DNA of 64,000 nucleotides from Hyphobacterium marinum (lineage in GTDB: Bacteria; Pseudomonadota; Alphaproteobacteria; Caulobacterales; Maricaulaceae): assembly GCF_036330325.1 (NCBI RefSeq), contig NZ_JAZDRO010000002.1, forward strand, positions 124,001-188,000, in the 5' to 3' direction. The notes beneath the pieces are model-generated. The model did no database searches and had not been told where the DNA came from. It saw nothing but the letters and a program-made list of their open reading frames with translations. The first letter of the stretch is position 1. Every line of letters starts with the position of its first letter. Both the position numbers and the translations under genes were made by a program. Of the stretch, positions 8,540 to 18,932 are shown one piece after another.

Positions 8540-9102
8540 GCGGACGGCCCCAGCGCGAAGAATTCGCCGTTGCTGGCCACGCCGAGCTGGCCGTCCCGCT
8601 CTTCCGTCATGTTGGCCAGTTCGTAAAAGACCGGCCGCGCAATTAGGGCTTCAAGCTTGCCGCGCACCAACACGTACGGCTCCGGCTCACCCGTCTCCGG
8701 ATCGATCTCGACGCGAATCGGACGATCGGGGCCAGCCTCGGTGACATCGCCCAGATTGGTGGTGAAAATCACGACCGGCACGCCGTCGCGCTCGGTGGCA
8801 TCCACACGGACGGCCACAAACGGTGCCGATTCGACCGTAACCGCCTGTTTTTCGACCGGAGTCACCAGATAATGAATGCCGTCGTCATCTTTCCGTAGGA
8901 TTCGCGCAAACAGCTTTACGAGACGGTCGCGCGTGATGCGCTTGCCCTCATGCCACCAGGACCCGTCGCGGCGAATGACGAGGTCCATGACACCGCAATG
9001 TTCGGGATTCCACTTCTCGACAGGCGGCAGGCCTGCGCCGGCATTTTCCGCCGCTTCAAGCAGTGACTGCATTCCACTGTCCGGATTCGCCTGCCGGGTC
9101 AT
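8536..9102 (-). CDS. DUF1285 family protein
   Basis: A 188-aa cytoplasmic protein with the DUF1285 features VIRRDGSWWHEGKRITRDRLVKLF and HYLVTPVEKQAVTVE (each seen in full; quoted here in parts). Structures of this family suggest a ligand-binding or regulatory role, but function is unknown. ATG at 9102 has GGAG at 5-nt spacing. A GTG two codons earlier overlaps that site and is unlikely. First gene of the DUF1285-Nudix-DUF6111-cca operon, divergent from moxR across 98 bp. Confidence 0.88.
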   Translation of the reverse strand: MTRQANPDSGMQSLLEAAENAGAGLPPVEKWNPEHCGVMDLVIRRDGSWWHEGKRITRDRLVKLFARILRKDDDGIHYLVTPVEKQAVTVESAPFVAVRVDATERDGVPVVIFTTNLGDVTEAGPDRPIRVEIDPETGEPEPYVLVRGKLEALIARPVFYELANMTEERDGQLGVASNGEFFALGPSA

Positions 9103-9200
9103 AGACACTCCGCGCGCCCGCGTTCATTCTCACGATATTGTTTGCGACGGGGCGCCAGCTCGCAAAGATCACTATACACTACGCAATTAGGGAGAGCGCC

Positions 9201-10205
<1,005 letters not shown>

Positions 10206-10215
10206 TCCCCAACTC

Positions 10216-11115
10216 ATGGCCACGCCCTTCACCCGTTCCGGCAAAGTCACGCACGCGGCCAGCCTCCGGCAGGCTGCGGAGCGCGTCGCCATGCCGTTTC
10301 CGGCCCTCGTGGCCGAGGCGGAACGGATTGCCGCGACCGTGGCGCAAGGCGTCCACGGCCGCCGGCAGCGGGGGACAGGCGAGACCTTCTGGGAATACCG
10401 GCACCACCGCGCCGAAGATGGTGCCGCGGCGGTCGACTGGCGCATGTCGGCCCGATCACAGAACCTGTTTGTTCGTGAAAACGAGTGGGAAGCCGCCAAC
10501 ACGGTCTGGATGTGGCGCGACGGCTCGGCTTCGATGGACTGGGCGTCCTCGCGCGAGATCCCGACCAAGCGCGACCGCGCGGCGGTTTGCCTCATCGCAC
10601 TCGCCGCGCTGCTGACACGCGGCGGCGAACGGGTCGCGGTGCTCGGCGAGTCGGCTGCACCGCGCTCCGGCGAACTCGGGATGGAACGGGTCTCGGCACG
10701 TCTCGCCACCGGACCCGGCGGCATGGATTCAGTCGAATCCCCGCGCATGGCCAAGCATGGTCAGGCGGTCCTTGCCAGCGACTTCCTTGACCCGTTCGAG
10801 ACCTGGCGCGCCCGGCTGGCGCGGTTCTCGGCGATGCAGGCCGGCGGCGTCCTGCTCAGGGTCATCGACCCGTCTGAAGAAGACTTCCCCTACAAGGGCC
10901 GCACCCGGTTTGAAGCCCCGGCGGGCGGCGAAACACTGCTGTTCGGCCGCGCCGAGGAAGCCGGATCGGCCTACCGCCAGCGTTGGGCCAGCCACGGTGA
11001 CGCTATTGCAGATCTGGCCCGCCGGACCGGCTGGACGCTAGTGACCCACCGCACGGACCGGCCCGCGACACAGGCTGTGCTCGCCCTGCACCGCGCCCTG
11101 TCGAGGGACGTCTGA
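10216..11115 (+). CDS. DUF58 domain protein
   Basis: A 299-aa protein of the DUF58 family. The family core FWEYRHHRAEDGAAAVDWRM is followed by VWMWRDGSASMDWAS, which contains a DxSxS metal-ion site (DGSAS) typical of its VWA-like fold. It is predicted cytoplasmic and is the usual direct partner of MoxR. The gene lies 10 bp after moxR and one base before the next gene. Confidence 0.9.
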   Translation: MATPFTRSGKVTHAASLRQAAERVAMPFPALVAEAERIAATVAQGVHGRRQRGTGETFWEYRHHRAEDGAAAVDWRMSARSQNLFVRENEWEAANTVWMWRDGSASMDWASSREIPTKRDRAAVCLIALAALLTRGGERVAVLGESAAPRSGELGMERVSARLATGPGGMDSVESPRMAKHGQAVLASDFLDPFETWRARLARFSAMQAGGVLLRVIDPSEEDFPYKGRTRFEAPAGGETLLFGRAEEAGSAYRQRWASHGDAIADLARRTGWTLVTHRTDRPATQAVLALHRALSRDV

Positions 11116-11116
11116 C

Positions 11117-13837
11117 ATGTTCGCTCTCGGCCCCCTCGCCTTTGCCGCGCCGCTGGCGCTGATCGCGCTTGCGACCTTGCCCATTCTGTGGCGGTTGTTG
11201 CGCGCGACGCCTCCGCCGCCGAAGCGGGCCGTGTTCCCGCCGCTGCGCCTTCTCAAGGACGCGCCGGACGATGCCGAAACGCCGCATCACGCGCCCTGGT
11301 GGCTGATCCTGTTCCGCCTGCTGATGGCGGCGCTGATCATCATCGCGCTGGCGCGCCCGATCTGGCAGCCCGACACGACCGAAAGCGCGCCGCGCCCGCT
11401 CCTCCTCGTCATCGACGATGGCTGGGCGTCCGCACCGGGATGGACCGCGATGAAGCGCGAAGCCGAACGCCGGCTTGATCGCGCCGAAAGCGCCGGTCAG
11501 CCCGCTGCCCTGGTTCTGACGGCTGGCGGCACCGACGCGGACGAAATCCGCCTCTCGGACGCCGGTGCAGTCGCGCGGCGTCTCGAATCCGCCGATCCGC
11601 AAGCCTGGCCGCCGGCGCGCGCTGCGGCTGCCGCCCGCGTCAGCGCGGCGCGCAGCGACGGCAGTCTCGACGGTACTCTCGACATTGTCTGGCTCACCGA
11701 TGGCATCACGACCGACGGGGCTGAAGACCTGGCCCAGGCACTGTCCTCGATCGGCTCAGTCGAAGCCCTGACACCGGTTCCGGGCCGCAACGCGCTGGCG
11801 CTTGGTCCACCCGCTGTTGCCGCTGACGGTTTCACCATTCCGGTCCAGCGTGCCGATGACAGCACGGGGATCACCGTGTCCCTAGTCGCCTCGGGCGAAG
11901 ATGGCCGTGCGCTTGCGCGGACCGAACTGACGCTCGATGCCGGGGTCCGTGAAGCACGGGCCGATATCGACCTGCCCCTTGATCTGCGGAATCGCGTTTC
12001 CGCGATCCGTATCGAGGAACAGGCTTCAGCTGGCGCGGTTCAGCTGACCGGTGATGGCTGGCGGCGGTCTCGCGTCGGCGTCATCGATGCAGCCAGCGAA
12101 GACGGCCAGCCCCTCCTGTCTGACCTTCACTATGTCACACGCGCCCTGGAACCCTTCGCCGAAGTCCAGCGCGACGAGCTCGATGTCCTTCTGGAAAACA
12201 GCCCCTCTGTCCTCGTCATGGTCGATGCCGCCCGCAGCGATGACGAGCGCATTTCGGCCTTCGTGGAAAATGGCGGGCTTCTGATCCGGTTCGCCGGACC
12301 GCGCATGGCGGCACGCGGTGACGATTTGCTTCCGGTTCAGCTGCGCGAAGGCGGACGCCTGTTTGGCGGAGCAATGGCCTGGGACGAGCCCCAGCGCATG
12401 GCTCCCTTCTCGGCCAACTCGCCCTTCGCCGGTCTTGCCACAAATGCCGACGCCGTGGTGTCGAGCCAGGTGCTGGCCGAACCCGGCTCAGCGACAGACG
12501 ACCGGGTCTGGGCCCGCCTGGATGACGGCACGCCTCTGGTCACGGCCGCGCGCCGGGGCCAGGGCTGGATCGTGCTCTATCACGTGACGGCGGGCCCGGA
12601 ATGGTCCGACCTACCCCTGACCGGTCTTTTCCCGCGCATGCTGCGCCGGACGCTGGGTCTCGCCAGTGGTGGCAGTGCGCCCCGCGCCCAGTCGGGCCGG
12701 TATGCGCTGGACTCGGCGCTGAATGGCGAAGGCCGTCTCGGGGCTGCGCCGCCCGGCGCGCAGGCCATTCCGGCCGAACTCTGGGACAATGCCCGTGCCT
12801 CGGCCGCGACGCCGCCCGGCCTCTATCGGCTGGGATCGGAAGGTGCGGCCCTGAATGTCGTCCGGGTTGGGGATGTGCTCTCACCGCTTCCCGACACGCT
12901 CGGCGGAGTCCGGTTCGCAGCCCTTGAGACCGTGCGCGAGATCCGCTTTGCGGGGCCGCTCCTGGCGCTCGCCCTCATTCTGCTGGCCGTTGACGCCGTG
13001 ATCGCCCTGTTGCTCGCCGGACGGTTGCCGAAGCTGAAATTCAGCCGTGGTCCCGCCGCCGCCGCGATTGCCGCCGCCCTCGCCCTGCCGCTGACGCAGC
13101 ACGCCGACGCACAGGACTATGACGACAGCTTTGCGATGGAAGCCTCGCTCGAGATGCGCTTTGCTTATGTTGAAACTGGCAACGCCGCTTTTGACGCCCG
13201 CACCGAGGCCGGCATGCGCGGCCTGACCGAAGCCGTCTCCGGACGCAGCGCCATCGAACCGGCTGCGCCCATGGGCGTGAATATCGAGGCCGATGAAATC
13301 CTCTTCTTCCCGCTCATCTACTGGCCTGTCACCAATGACGCACCACCGCTATCGCCGCATGCTGCCGCGCGCGTCAGCGCCTATCTGCAGTCAGGCGGGC
13401 TGATCGTCTTTGACACGCAGGACGCCAACCTCGCCGCGACGCGGGCCGGTGCGCCGCATCCCGGTCTTGCCCGGATTCTAGAGACTGTCGACGTCCCGGC
13501 GCTGGCGCAGCTGCCGGCCGACCACGTCCTGACCCGGACCTTCTACCTGTTACAGGATTTCCCCGGTCGCTGGACCGGCGGGCCGGTCTGGGTCGAGGCC
13601 GACCCGGACGGTGCGGCGCGTGATGGCGCGTCGGGCGTCGTCATTGGCTCGAACGACTGGGCCTCGGCCTGGGCTGTCAGCACGGATGGTGATCCGTTGA
13701 GTACGGTTGAGGGCGGCGAACCCCAGCGCGAAATGGCGCGGCGCTTCGGGGTCAATCTCGCCATGTATGCCCTGACCGGCAACTACAAGGCCGACCAGGT
13801 CCACGTACCGGCACTTCTCGAACGGCTGGGGCAGTAG
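11117..13837 (+). CDS. BatA N-terminal / DUF4159 membrane protein
   Basis: A 906-aa inner-membrane protein. The N-terminus matches the BatA (aerotolerance regulator) domain: a helix at about 8-28, then PPLRLLKDAPDDAETPHH and a second helix at about 57-75. A VWA-like region follows, but its metal site is not a clean DxSxS (VIDDGWASAPGW), so metal binding may be lost. Membrane helices recur at about 615-635. The C-terminal 200 residues resemble DUF4159, starting MRFAYVETGNAAFD and containing LIVFDTQD. It begins one base after the DUF58 stop. An envelope stress or assembly role with MoxR is inferred from context. Confidence 0.88.
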   Translation: MFALGPLAFAAPLALIALATLPILWRLLRATPPPPKRAVFPPLRLLKDAPDDAETPHHAPWWLILFRLLMAALIIIALARPIWQPDTTESAPRPLLLVIDDGWASAPGWTAMKREAERRLDRAESAGQPAALVLTAGGTDADEIRLSDAGAVARRLESADPQAWPPARAAAAARVSAARSDGSLDGTLDIVWLTDGITTDGAEDLAQALSSIGSVEALTPVPGRNALALGPPAVAADGFTIPVQRADDSTGITVSLVASGEDGRALARTELTLDAGVREARADIDLPLDLRNRVSAIRIEEQASAGAVQLTGDGWRRSRVGVIDAASEDGQPLLSDLHYVTRALEPFAEVQRDELDVLLENSPSVLVMVDAARSDDERISAFVENGGLLIRFAGPRMAARGDDLLPVQLREGGRLFGGAMAWDEPQRMAPFSANSPFAGLATNADAVVSSQVLAEPGSATDDRVWARLDDGTPLVTAARRGQGWIVLYHVTAGPEWSDLPLTGLFPRMLRRTLGLASGGSAPRAQSGRYALDSALNGEGRLGAAPPGAQAIPAELWDNARASAATPPGLYRLGSEGAALNVVRVGDVLSPLPDTLGGVRFAALETVREIRFAGPLLALALILLAVDAVIALLLAGRLPKLKFSRGPAAAAIAAALALPLTQHADAQDYDDSFAMEASLEMRFAYVETGNAAFDARTEAGMRGLTEAVSGRSAIEPAAPMGVNIEADEILFFPLIYWPVTNDAPPLSPHAAARVSAYLQSGGLIVFDTQDANLAATRAGAPHPGLARILETVDVPALAQLPADHVLTRTFYLLQDFPGRWTGGPVWVEADPDGAARDGASGVVIGSNDWASAWAVSTDGDPLSTVEGGEPQREMARRFGVNLAMYALTGNYKADQVHVPALLERLGQ

Positions 13838-15892
13838 ATGGCGACCACGATCGACCTGGCTCCCCTGATCCCGATGGGACTGATAATCGGATTGACCCTG
13901 CTGGCGCTGGTCGCGTCAGCGGTCGGGGCTGTCCTGCGCCTGAATGGCTGGTTGTGGCGCGGCCTGGCCGCGCTGGTTATCGCCGGAGCCTTGCTCAACC
14001 CGTCGCTTGTGCGCGAGGAACGTGACCCGCTTTCGGACATTGCCGTGCTGGTCACAGACACCAGCCAGTCCATGCAGATTGGCGGCCGCGCCGACGCAGC
14101 GCGCGCTACCGCAGAAGCGATCCGCGATCAGGCGGAACGGGATTCCACGCTGGATCTGGTCGAGGTCGAGATCGGCGACACCGCCGACGGGACGATGCTG
14201 TTTGAAACCCTCAACAGCACGCTCGCCGGGGTGCCGCGTGATCGTCTTGCCGGGATTGTCGTGGCCTCCGACGGGCAGATTCACGATCTCACCGATGATG
14301 CCGAGACACCTGACTATGACGCCCCCTTCCACCATGTGCTGACCGGGGACGAGAGCGCCGGCGACCGCCGCCTCGTCATAGTCGAGGCCCCGCGCTACGG
14401 GCTCGTCGATGATCCGGCGACCTTCATCATCCGCGTTGAAGACAGCGCGATGAGCGGCACCGCGACCGTCAATTTCCGGCTTGATGGCGGGGACCCGCAA
14501 CCTGCTCGCGTCACGATCGGCGAGGACACACCGGTCGAGACCGTGATCGCGCATCGCGGCGCGAATGTCATCGAGATAGAGGTCGAGCCGGGACCGGAAG
14601 AGCTTTCCCTGATCAATAACCGCGCGGCCGTGTCCGTCACCGGCGTGCGCGACCGGCTGCGCGTGCTTCTGGTCACTGGCGAGCCGCACAATGGCGCGCG
14701 GGCCTGGCGTGACCTGTTGAAATCCGACCCCAGCGTCGATCTGGTCCATTTCACCATTCTGCGTCCGCCGGAAAAGCAGGACGGTACGCCGATTGACGAG
14801 CTGGCGCTGATCGCGTTTCCGACGCGCGAGCTCTTCGCCGAGCGACTGAACGAGTTCGACCTGGTGATTTTCGACCGCTACCGGCGGCGCGGGATCATGC
14901 CGCTGCTCTATTTCGACTATGTCGCGCGCTATGTGGAACAGGGCGGCGCGCTGCTGATCACGGCGGGTCCGCCTTTCGCCTCGGGTGTCAGCCTTCAGCG
15001 AACGCCCCTCGCCGCCGTTATTCCGGCGCGCCCGACCGGCATAATTGCGACCGGCGGCTTTGCCCCGCGCGCGACCGAGCTGGGCGAACGCCACCCGGTC
15101 ACTGCCGGTCTGGAACCGGGCGAAGGTGACGAGCCGTGGGGCCGCTGGTTCCGCCGCGTCGATGCTACACCGGTCGGCGGCGAAACCCTGCTTGAATCCA
15201 GCGATGGCGGGCCGCTTCTGGTCTTGTCACGTGCCGGTGAAGGCCGCGCGGCCATCGTCCTCTCCGACCAGTCCTGGCTGTGGGCGCGCGGTTTTGAGGG
15301 CGGCGGGCCCTATGGCGAGCTCTTCCGCCGCGTCGCCCACTGGCTGATGCAGGAACCCGAACTTGACGAGGAACGCCTGTCGGCCAGCGTCGCTGACGGT
15401 CAGTTGCAGATTGTGCGCCGGACCCTCGCCGAAGCCGCACCTCCGCTGGAAATCGACTGGCCAAGCGGGCGCAGCGACGTCGTCACACTGACACCGACGG
15501 AAACGGCGGGCCGCTTTACCGCCACCGCCGAAGCCGAGCAGTCCGGTCTTGTCCGGCTACGCTCTGGCGACCTGACGACGGTGGCGGCGCTTGGGCCGCT
15601 CAATCCACGCGAATATGCCGACCTGTCCCCGACCCGTTCTGTCCTGGGACGGCTGATCGAGATCAGTGACGGCGGCGTCTTTGCTGTCGGTGACGGGGCC
15701 GGAGCGAACACCCCCGACATCCGGCGTACGCGGGCGGACGCCGACCAGTCAGGCCGGTCCTGGATGGGGCTGCGCCGCAATGAGCGCTATATCGTGCGCG
15801 GCGCGGACCGCACACCGCTGGCACCGGGGCTGCTGATCGTCCTGCTCATCCTGACCCTGATCGGGCTCGGCTGGCGGCGCGAGGGCCGATAG
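13838..15892 (+). CDS. VWA-like / glutamine amidotransferase-like membrane protein
   Basis: A 684-aa protein with two N-terminal helices (about 13-34 and 40-57), a VWA-like region beginning DIAVLVTDTSQSMQIGG with an intact DxSxS site, a long exoplasmic part containing an amidotransferase-like fold (RVLLVTGEPHNGARAWRDLL onward), and a C-terminal anchor (LLIVLLILTLIGLGW) followed by positive residues. ATG follows the previous stop directly (TAGATG). It completes the MoxR-DUF58-BatA-VWA set. The metal site is intact here but degenerate in the preceding protein. Confidence 0.85.
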   Translation: MATTIDLAPLIPMGLIIGLTLLALVASAVGAVLRLNGWLWRGLAALVIAGALLNPSLVREERDPLSDIAVLVTDTSQSMQIGGRADAARATAEAIRDQAERDSTLDLVEVEIGDTADGTMLFETLNSTLAGVPRDRLAGIVVASDGQIHDLTDDAETPDYDAPFHHVLTGDESAGDRRLVIVEAPRYGLVDDPATFIIRVEDSAMSGTATVNFRLDGGDPQPARVTIGEDTPVETVIAHRGANVIEIEVEPGPEELSLINNRAAVSVTGVRDRLRVLLVTGEPHNGARAWRDLLKSDPSVDLVHFTILRPPEKQDGTPIDELALIAFPTRELFAERLNEFDLVIFDRYRRRGIMPLLYFDYVARYVEQGGALLITAGPPFASGVSLQRTPLAAVIPARPTGIIATGGFAPRATELGERHPVTAGLEPGEGDEPWGRWFRRVDATPVGGETLLESSDGGPLLVLSRAGEGRAAIVLSDQSWLWARGFEGGGPYGELFRRVAHWLMQEPELDEERLSASVADGQLQIVRRTLAEAAPPLEIDWPSGRSDVVTLTPTETAGRFTATAEAEQSGLVRLRSGDLTTVAALGPLNPREYADLSPTRSVLGRLIEISDGGVFAVGDGAGANTPDIRRTRADADQSGRSWMGLRRNERYIVRGADRTPLAPGLLIVLLILTLIGLGWRREGR

Positions 15893-15964
15893 AAAATCGG
15901 TTTCCAAACCCTCGACGTGACAGGGAAAAACACCGTAGGCTGACAGCGCAACAAGGCTGTCTGA

Positions 15965-17317
15965 ATGACCACACTGCCGGCACCGGAAATCGAACCGCCC
16001 GATCTGGACGCGCTGCGTGATCCGGAAGTGTGGCGGTCGCGCGCCGAAGCGGTCTGGAACTGGGCCCGCGAGCAGGCGCTGAGCGCCGACTTCGCCTTCC
16101 AGGCCGGGGCCATCGTCTTTGCAGCGATCCTGGCCTTTGCGCTGCGCAAGCAGATCGCGAAATTCCTCGAACGCCTGTTCAGCTTCCCGGTTCTGGAGCG
16201 GCACAAGGTCAACGTCATCCGCATCCTGACCCCGGTCATCGGCCCGGCGCTCGCCTACGTCTTCCTCTCGGCCGTACTTTATGTCTTCATCCAGGCGGGG
16301 ATTGATCATTTCTTCGTCCGGCTTGGGGCCAACCTCGTCGGGGCCTGGGCGATCATCCGCCTGCTGACAGCGCTGATTACCGAGCCTTTCTGGTCCCGAA
16401 CCGCAGCCATAGTCGGCTGGACGGTCGCGGCGATGAACATACTGGGCTGGCTCGCACCTACGACAGGGTTCCTCGATTCGATTGGCGGACCGATTGGTGG
16501 CGGACGCGTGTCCGTCCTCTCGGCCATCCAGGCCGTGATCCTGCTGGTCGTCCTTTACTGGCTGGCATCCCGGCTGGCGGCCGTCCTCAGCGGACGGATC
16601 AACAAGCTGCCGAGCCTCAACCCGTCAGCCCGCCTGCTGATCGGCAAAACGGTCCAGGTCGCCCTGCTCGCAACGGCCGTCCTCCTCGCGGTTTCGAGCC
16701 TCGGCATCCCGCTGGGCGCGCTGGCCATCTTCTCCGGTGCGGTCGGTCTGGGTATCGGCTTCGGGCTGCAGAAGATCTTCTCGAACCTCGTCTCGGGCGT
16801 GATCCTGCTGCTCGACCGGTCGATCAAGCCCGGGGACGTCATCACACTTGATGAGACCTATGGCCGGGTCAATTCGCTGGGCATGCGCTTCGCCTCGGTG
16901 ATTACGCGCGACGGGATGGAACACCTCATCCCGAATGAAGAATTCATCACCACCAAGGTGATCAACTGGTCCTTCTCCGACCATGCGGTTCGGATCAAGC
17001 GGGCGGTCGGGGTGTCCTATGATACCGATATCGTCAAGGCGATGGATCTGGTCGTGGAAGCCGCCGAAACCGTGCCCCGCGTGCTGTCCTCACCCAAGGT
17101 GAAATGCCTGCTGCGCGGGTTCGGGGACAATTCCATCGACCTGGAAGTCCGCTTCTGGATCGCCGACCCCGGCCAGGGCGTCAACAATGTCTCCAGCGAA
17201 GTCCTCGTCGCGATCTGGCAGAGCTTCAAGGATAACGGGGTCGAATTCCCGTTTCCGCAACGCGATGTCCATATCCGCAGCGGCGACGCGCTGGACGTTC
17301 GTATCGCCCGCGACTAG
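15965..17317 (+). CDS. MscS-family mechanosensitive channel
   Basis: A 450-aa small-conductance channel family protein. Four or more membrane helices occupy residues 40-270. The pore helix and beta-domain entry are recognisable in IFSGAVGLGIGFGLQKIFSN and LLLDRSIKPGDVITLDETYG, followed by the soluble alpha/beta vestibule. It is larger than E. coli MscS (286 aa), the extra length being N-terminal helices. It follows the MoxR cluster after 72 bp and may be a separate unit. Confidence 0.9.
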   Translation: MTTLPAPEIEPPDLDALRDPEVWRSRAEAVWNWAREQALSADFAFQAGAIVFAAILAFALRKQIAKFLERLFSFPVLERHKVNVIRILTPVIGPALAYVFLSAVLYVFIQAGIDHFFVRLGANLVGAWAIIRLLTALITEPFWSRTAAIVGWTVAAMNILGWLAPTTGFLDSIGGPIGGGRVSVLSAIQAVILLVVLYWLASRLAAVLSGRINKLPSLNPSARLLIGKTVQVALLATAVLLAVSSLGIPLGALAIFSGAVGLGIGFGLQKIFSNLVSGVILLLDRSIKPGDVITLDETYGRVNSLGMRFASVITRDGMEHLIPNEEFITTKVINWSFSDHAVRIKRAVGVSYDTDIVKAMDLVVEAAETVPRVLSSPKVKCLLRGFGDNSIDLEVRFWIADPGQGVNNVSSEVLVAIWQSFKDNGVEFPFPQRDVHIRSGDALDVRIARD

Positions 17318-17393
17318 GGCGCAGCCCCGTTCACACCCCGGAAAACCTTTGCCGCCAAGGCTGGGCCAAGCTGATTCGAATGGAGCCCGACCC

Positions 17394-17627
17394 ATGCGCA
17401 CGCGCCGCCTTGCCTTTCTCCTGCTGCTACTCGCGACCCCGGCCCTGTCCGGATGCCTGGTTATTGGCGGTACCGCGCTGGTCGCCGGTACGGCGATCAG
17501 TGTGACCGGCACCGCGCTGGAAACTGCCGGCAATGCCGGGGAAGCCGTCGTGCGCGCGGCCATCCCCGGAGACGGTGAAGACGACGACGAAGACGAGGAC
17601 ACGGAGCGCCGCCGCGACCGCCGCTAG
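17394..17627 (+). CDS. Small lipoprotein
   Basis: A 77-aa protein. An arginine-rich start, a hydrophobic stretch and lipobox LSGC (Cys20 or so) show a lipoprotein signal peptide. The mature part has a glycine/alanine/threonine-rich segment (GGTALVAGTAISVTGTAL), then a strongly acidic run and a basic tail (TERRRDRR). ATG at 17394 was chosen because the signal sequence begins there. Function unknown; the charged tail may contact peptidoglycan or other envelope parts. Confidence 0.75.
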   Translation: MRTRRLAFLLLLLATPALSGCLVIGGTALVAGTAISVTGTALETAGNAGEAVVRAAIPGDGEDDDEDEDTERRRDRR

Positions 17628-17681
17628 CCGTCGCAAATCGTGATCGGCGACACACCGGACAAGACTGGCGAAACCTGCTAT

Positions 17682-17696
17682 GCTTACTACGTAAGC
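17682..17696. promoter_or_regulatory. Small perfect inverted repeat upstream of a secreted-protein gene
   Basis: GCTTAC-TAC-GTAAGC, 6-bp arms around 3 bp, lies 29 bp before the start at 17726. Its position suits an operator or 5'-leader hairpin. No regulator can be named from the sequence. Confidence 0.35.
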
Positions 17697-17725
17697 GGGA
17701 GGGACCAGCTAACAAGGAGCCCCAC

Positions 17726-18280
17726 ATGACCAAATGGCTATCCGCAATTCTCGCCGCTGCCGCGTTGTCGGCTCCGGCGATTGCCCTTCAGGATTTCGAC
17801 GCCAGCTATGCGGCCGAACCCCAGGGTCCGATCATCATCGCCGATATCACTGTCGGTGCTGAATTGGCCGAGAAGGCCGACGAGTACGGCGCGCGCGAGA
17901 TCGATCGTCTGACCGGCCGTCTGCATGACGACCTGTCCCGCGAACTCGCTGAAGCCGGTTGGCTGGGCACCGACACATCGGCTGCGGCCCTGCTCTACGT
18001 CACCATTGAAGATGCCACGCCGAACCGGCCGACCTTCGCCCAGATGGGCCGTCAGCCGGGCCTCGACTTCCGCAGCTTCGGCCTGGGTGGCGCGGAAGTG
18101 ACCGCTGAACTGCGCACCGCTGACGGTGCGGTTCTGGCGACGTATGAATACGACTGGTCGGGCACAGATATCCGCTTCGCCCAGTATTCCAGCACGTGGA
18201 CGGACACGTTCCGGACCTTTGACCGGTTCGCGATGCGCCTGTCTGACAGCCTCGCCGAAGCGGCCCGTTCGGGCATGTAA
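17726..18280 (+). CDS. Secreted protein of unknown function
   Basis: A 184-aa protein with a cleavable signal peptide (MTKWLSAILAAAALSAPAIA). The mature part has an alternating beta-like pattern (GPIIIADITVGAEL; LLYVTIEDATPNRPTF; AEVTAELRTADGAVLATYEYDW) that recalls periplasmic DUF3313/DUF4410-type proteins, though I cannot assign a family. AAGGAG lies 7 nt before ATG. The gene ends 22 bp from the convergent queE stop. Confidence 0.8.
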   Translation: MTKWLSAILAAAALSAPAIALQDFDASYAAEPQGPIIIADITVGAELAEKADEYGAREIDRLTGRLHDDLSRELAEAGWLGTDTSAAALLYVTIEDATPNRPTFAQMGRQPGLDFRSFGLGGAEVTAELRTADGAVLATYEYDWSGTDIRFAQYSSTWTDTFRTFDRFAMRLSDSLAEAARSGM

Positions 18281-18302
18281 CCGGCCGGACCGGCGTGACC
18301 CG

Positions 18303-18932
18303 TCAGGGCGCGCCGATCCATTTGTGGGTCTGAAGGCTTAAACGCCAGAGTGGATGCGCCAGACAATAGGCGTATGCCGCTCTGGCGTTTTCCATTTGCG
18401 CCGGTCCGTCCATGGGCTGGAGCGAAAACCGCTCGAAATCGAGATGCTCGAATTGCTCCGGCGCGCAATCGGCCTGCGGGTAGACGAGCTTCAATTCCTG
18501 TCCGCTGGTCTGGACGAGGGAAGCTGTGGATTTCGGGCTGACCGTGATCCAGTCAATCCCGTCCGGAGCCGCCAGGGTTCCGTTGGTCTCGATGGCGATG
18601 GAGAAGCCTTCGGCCTTCAGCGCGGCGATCAGGGGCGGGTCGAGCTGGAGGAGCGGCTCCCCGCCGGTGCAGACAACCAGTTTCCGCCCGCCGCCCGGCC
18701 AGTGTGCACTGGCCGCCGTCGCCAGGTCTTCCGGCGTGTCAAACTTGCCGCCGCCCGGCCCATCCGTACCGATAAAGTCGGTGTCGCAGAATTTGCAGAC
18801 CGCCTTGTGCCGGTCCTGTTCGCGACCGGACCACAGATTACAGCCGGCAAAGCGCATGAAAACCGCCGGACAGCCGGCCTGTCCGCCCTCGCCTTGCACG
18901 GTCAGGAAGATTTCCTTCACCGAGTAGGTCAT
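18303..18932 (-). CDS. queE: 7-carboxy-7-deazaguanine synthase
   Basis: Radical SAM enzyme (209 aa) that contracts 6-carboxytetrahydropterin to 7-carboxy-7-deazaguanine in queuosine synthesis. The cluster motif has the QueE-specific form C-x14-C-x2-C (CNLW...AVCKFC, residues about 31-49), preceded by IFLTVQGEGGQAGCPAVFMR. VCTGGEPLLQ binds SAM. The start overlaps the queC stop by 4 bp (ATGA), so the two are one translational unit. Confidence 0.95.
   Translation of the reverse strand: MTYSVKEIFLTVQGEGGQAGCPAVFMRFAGCNLWSGREQDRHKAVCKFCDTDFIGTDGPGGGKFDTPEDLATAASAHWPGGGRKLVVCTGGEPLLQLDPPLIAALKAEGFSIAIETNGTLAAPDGIDWITVSPKSTASLVQTSGQELKLVYPQADCAPEQFEHLDFERFSLQPMDGPAQMENARAAYAYCLAHPLWRLSLQTHKWIGAP

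Noticed and set aside
13916..15094. A 392-codon minus-strand frame within the VWA-type gene
   Set aside because: Shadow of the plus-strand gene, which has membrane helices and a metal-site motif.
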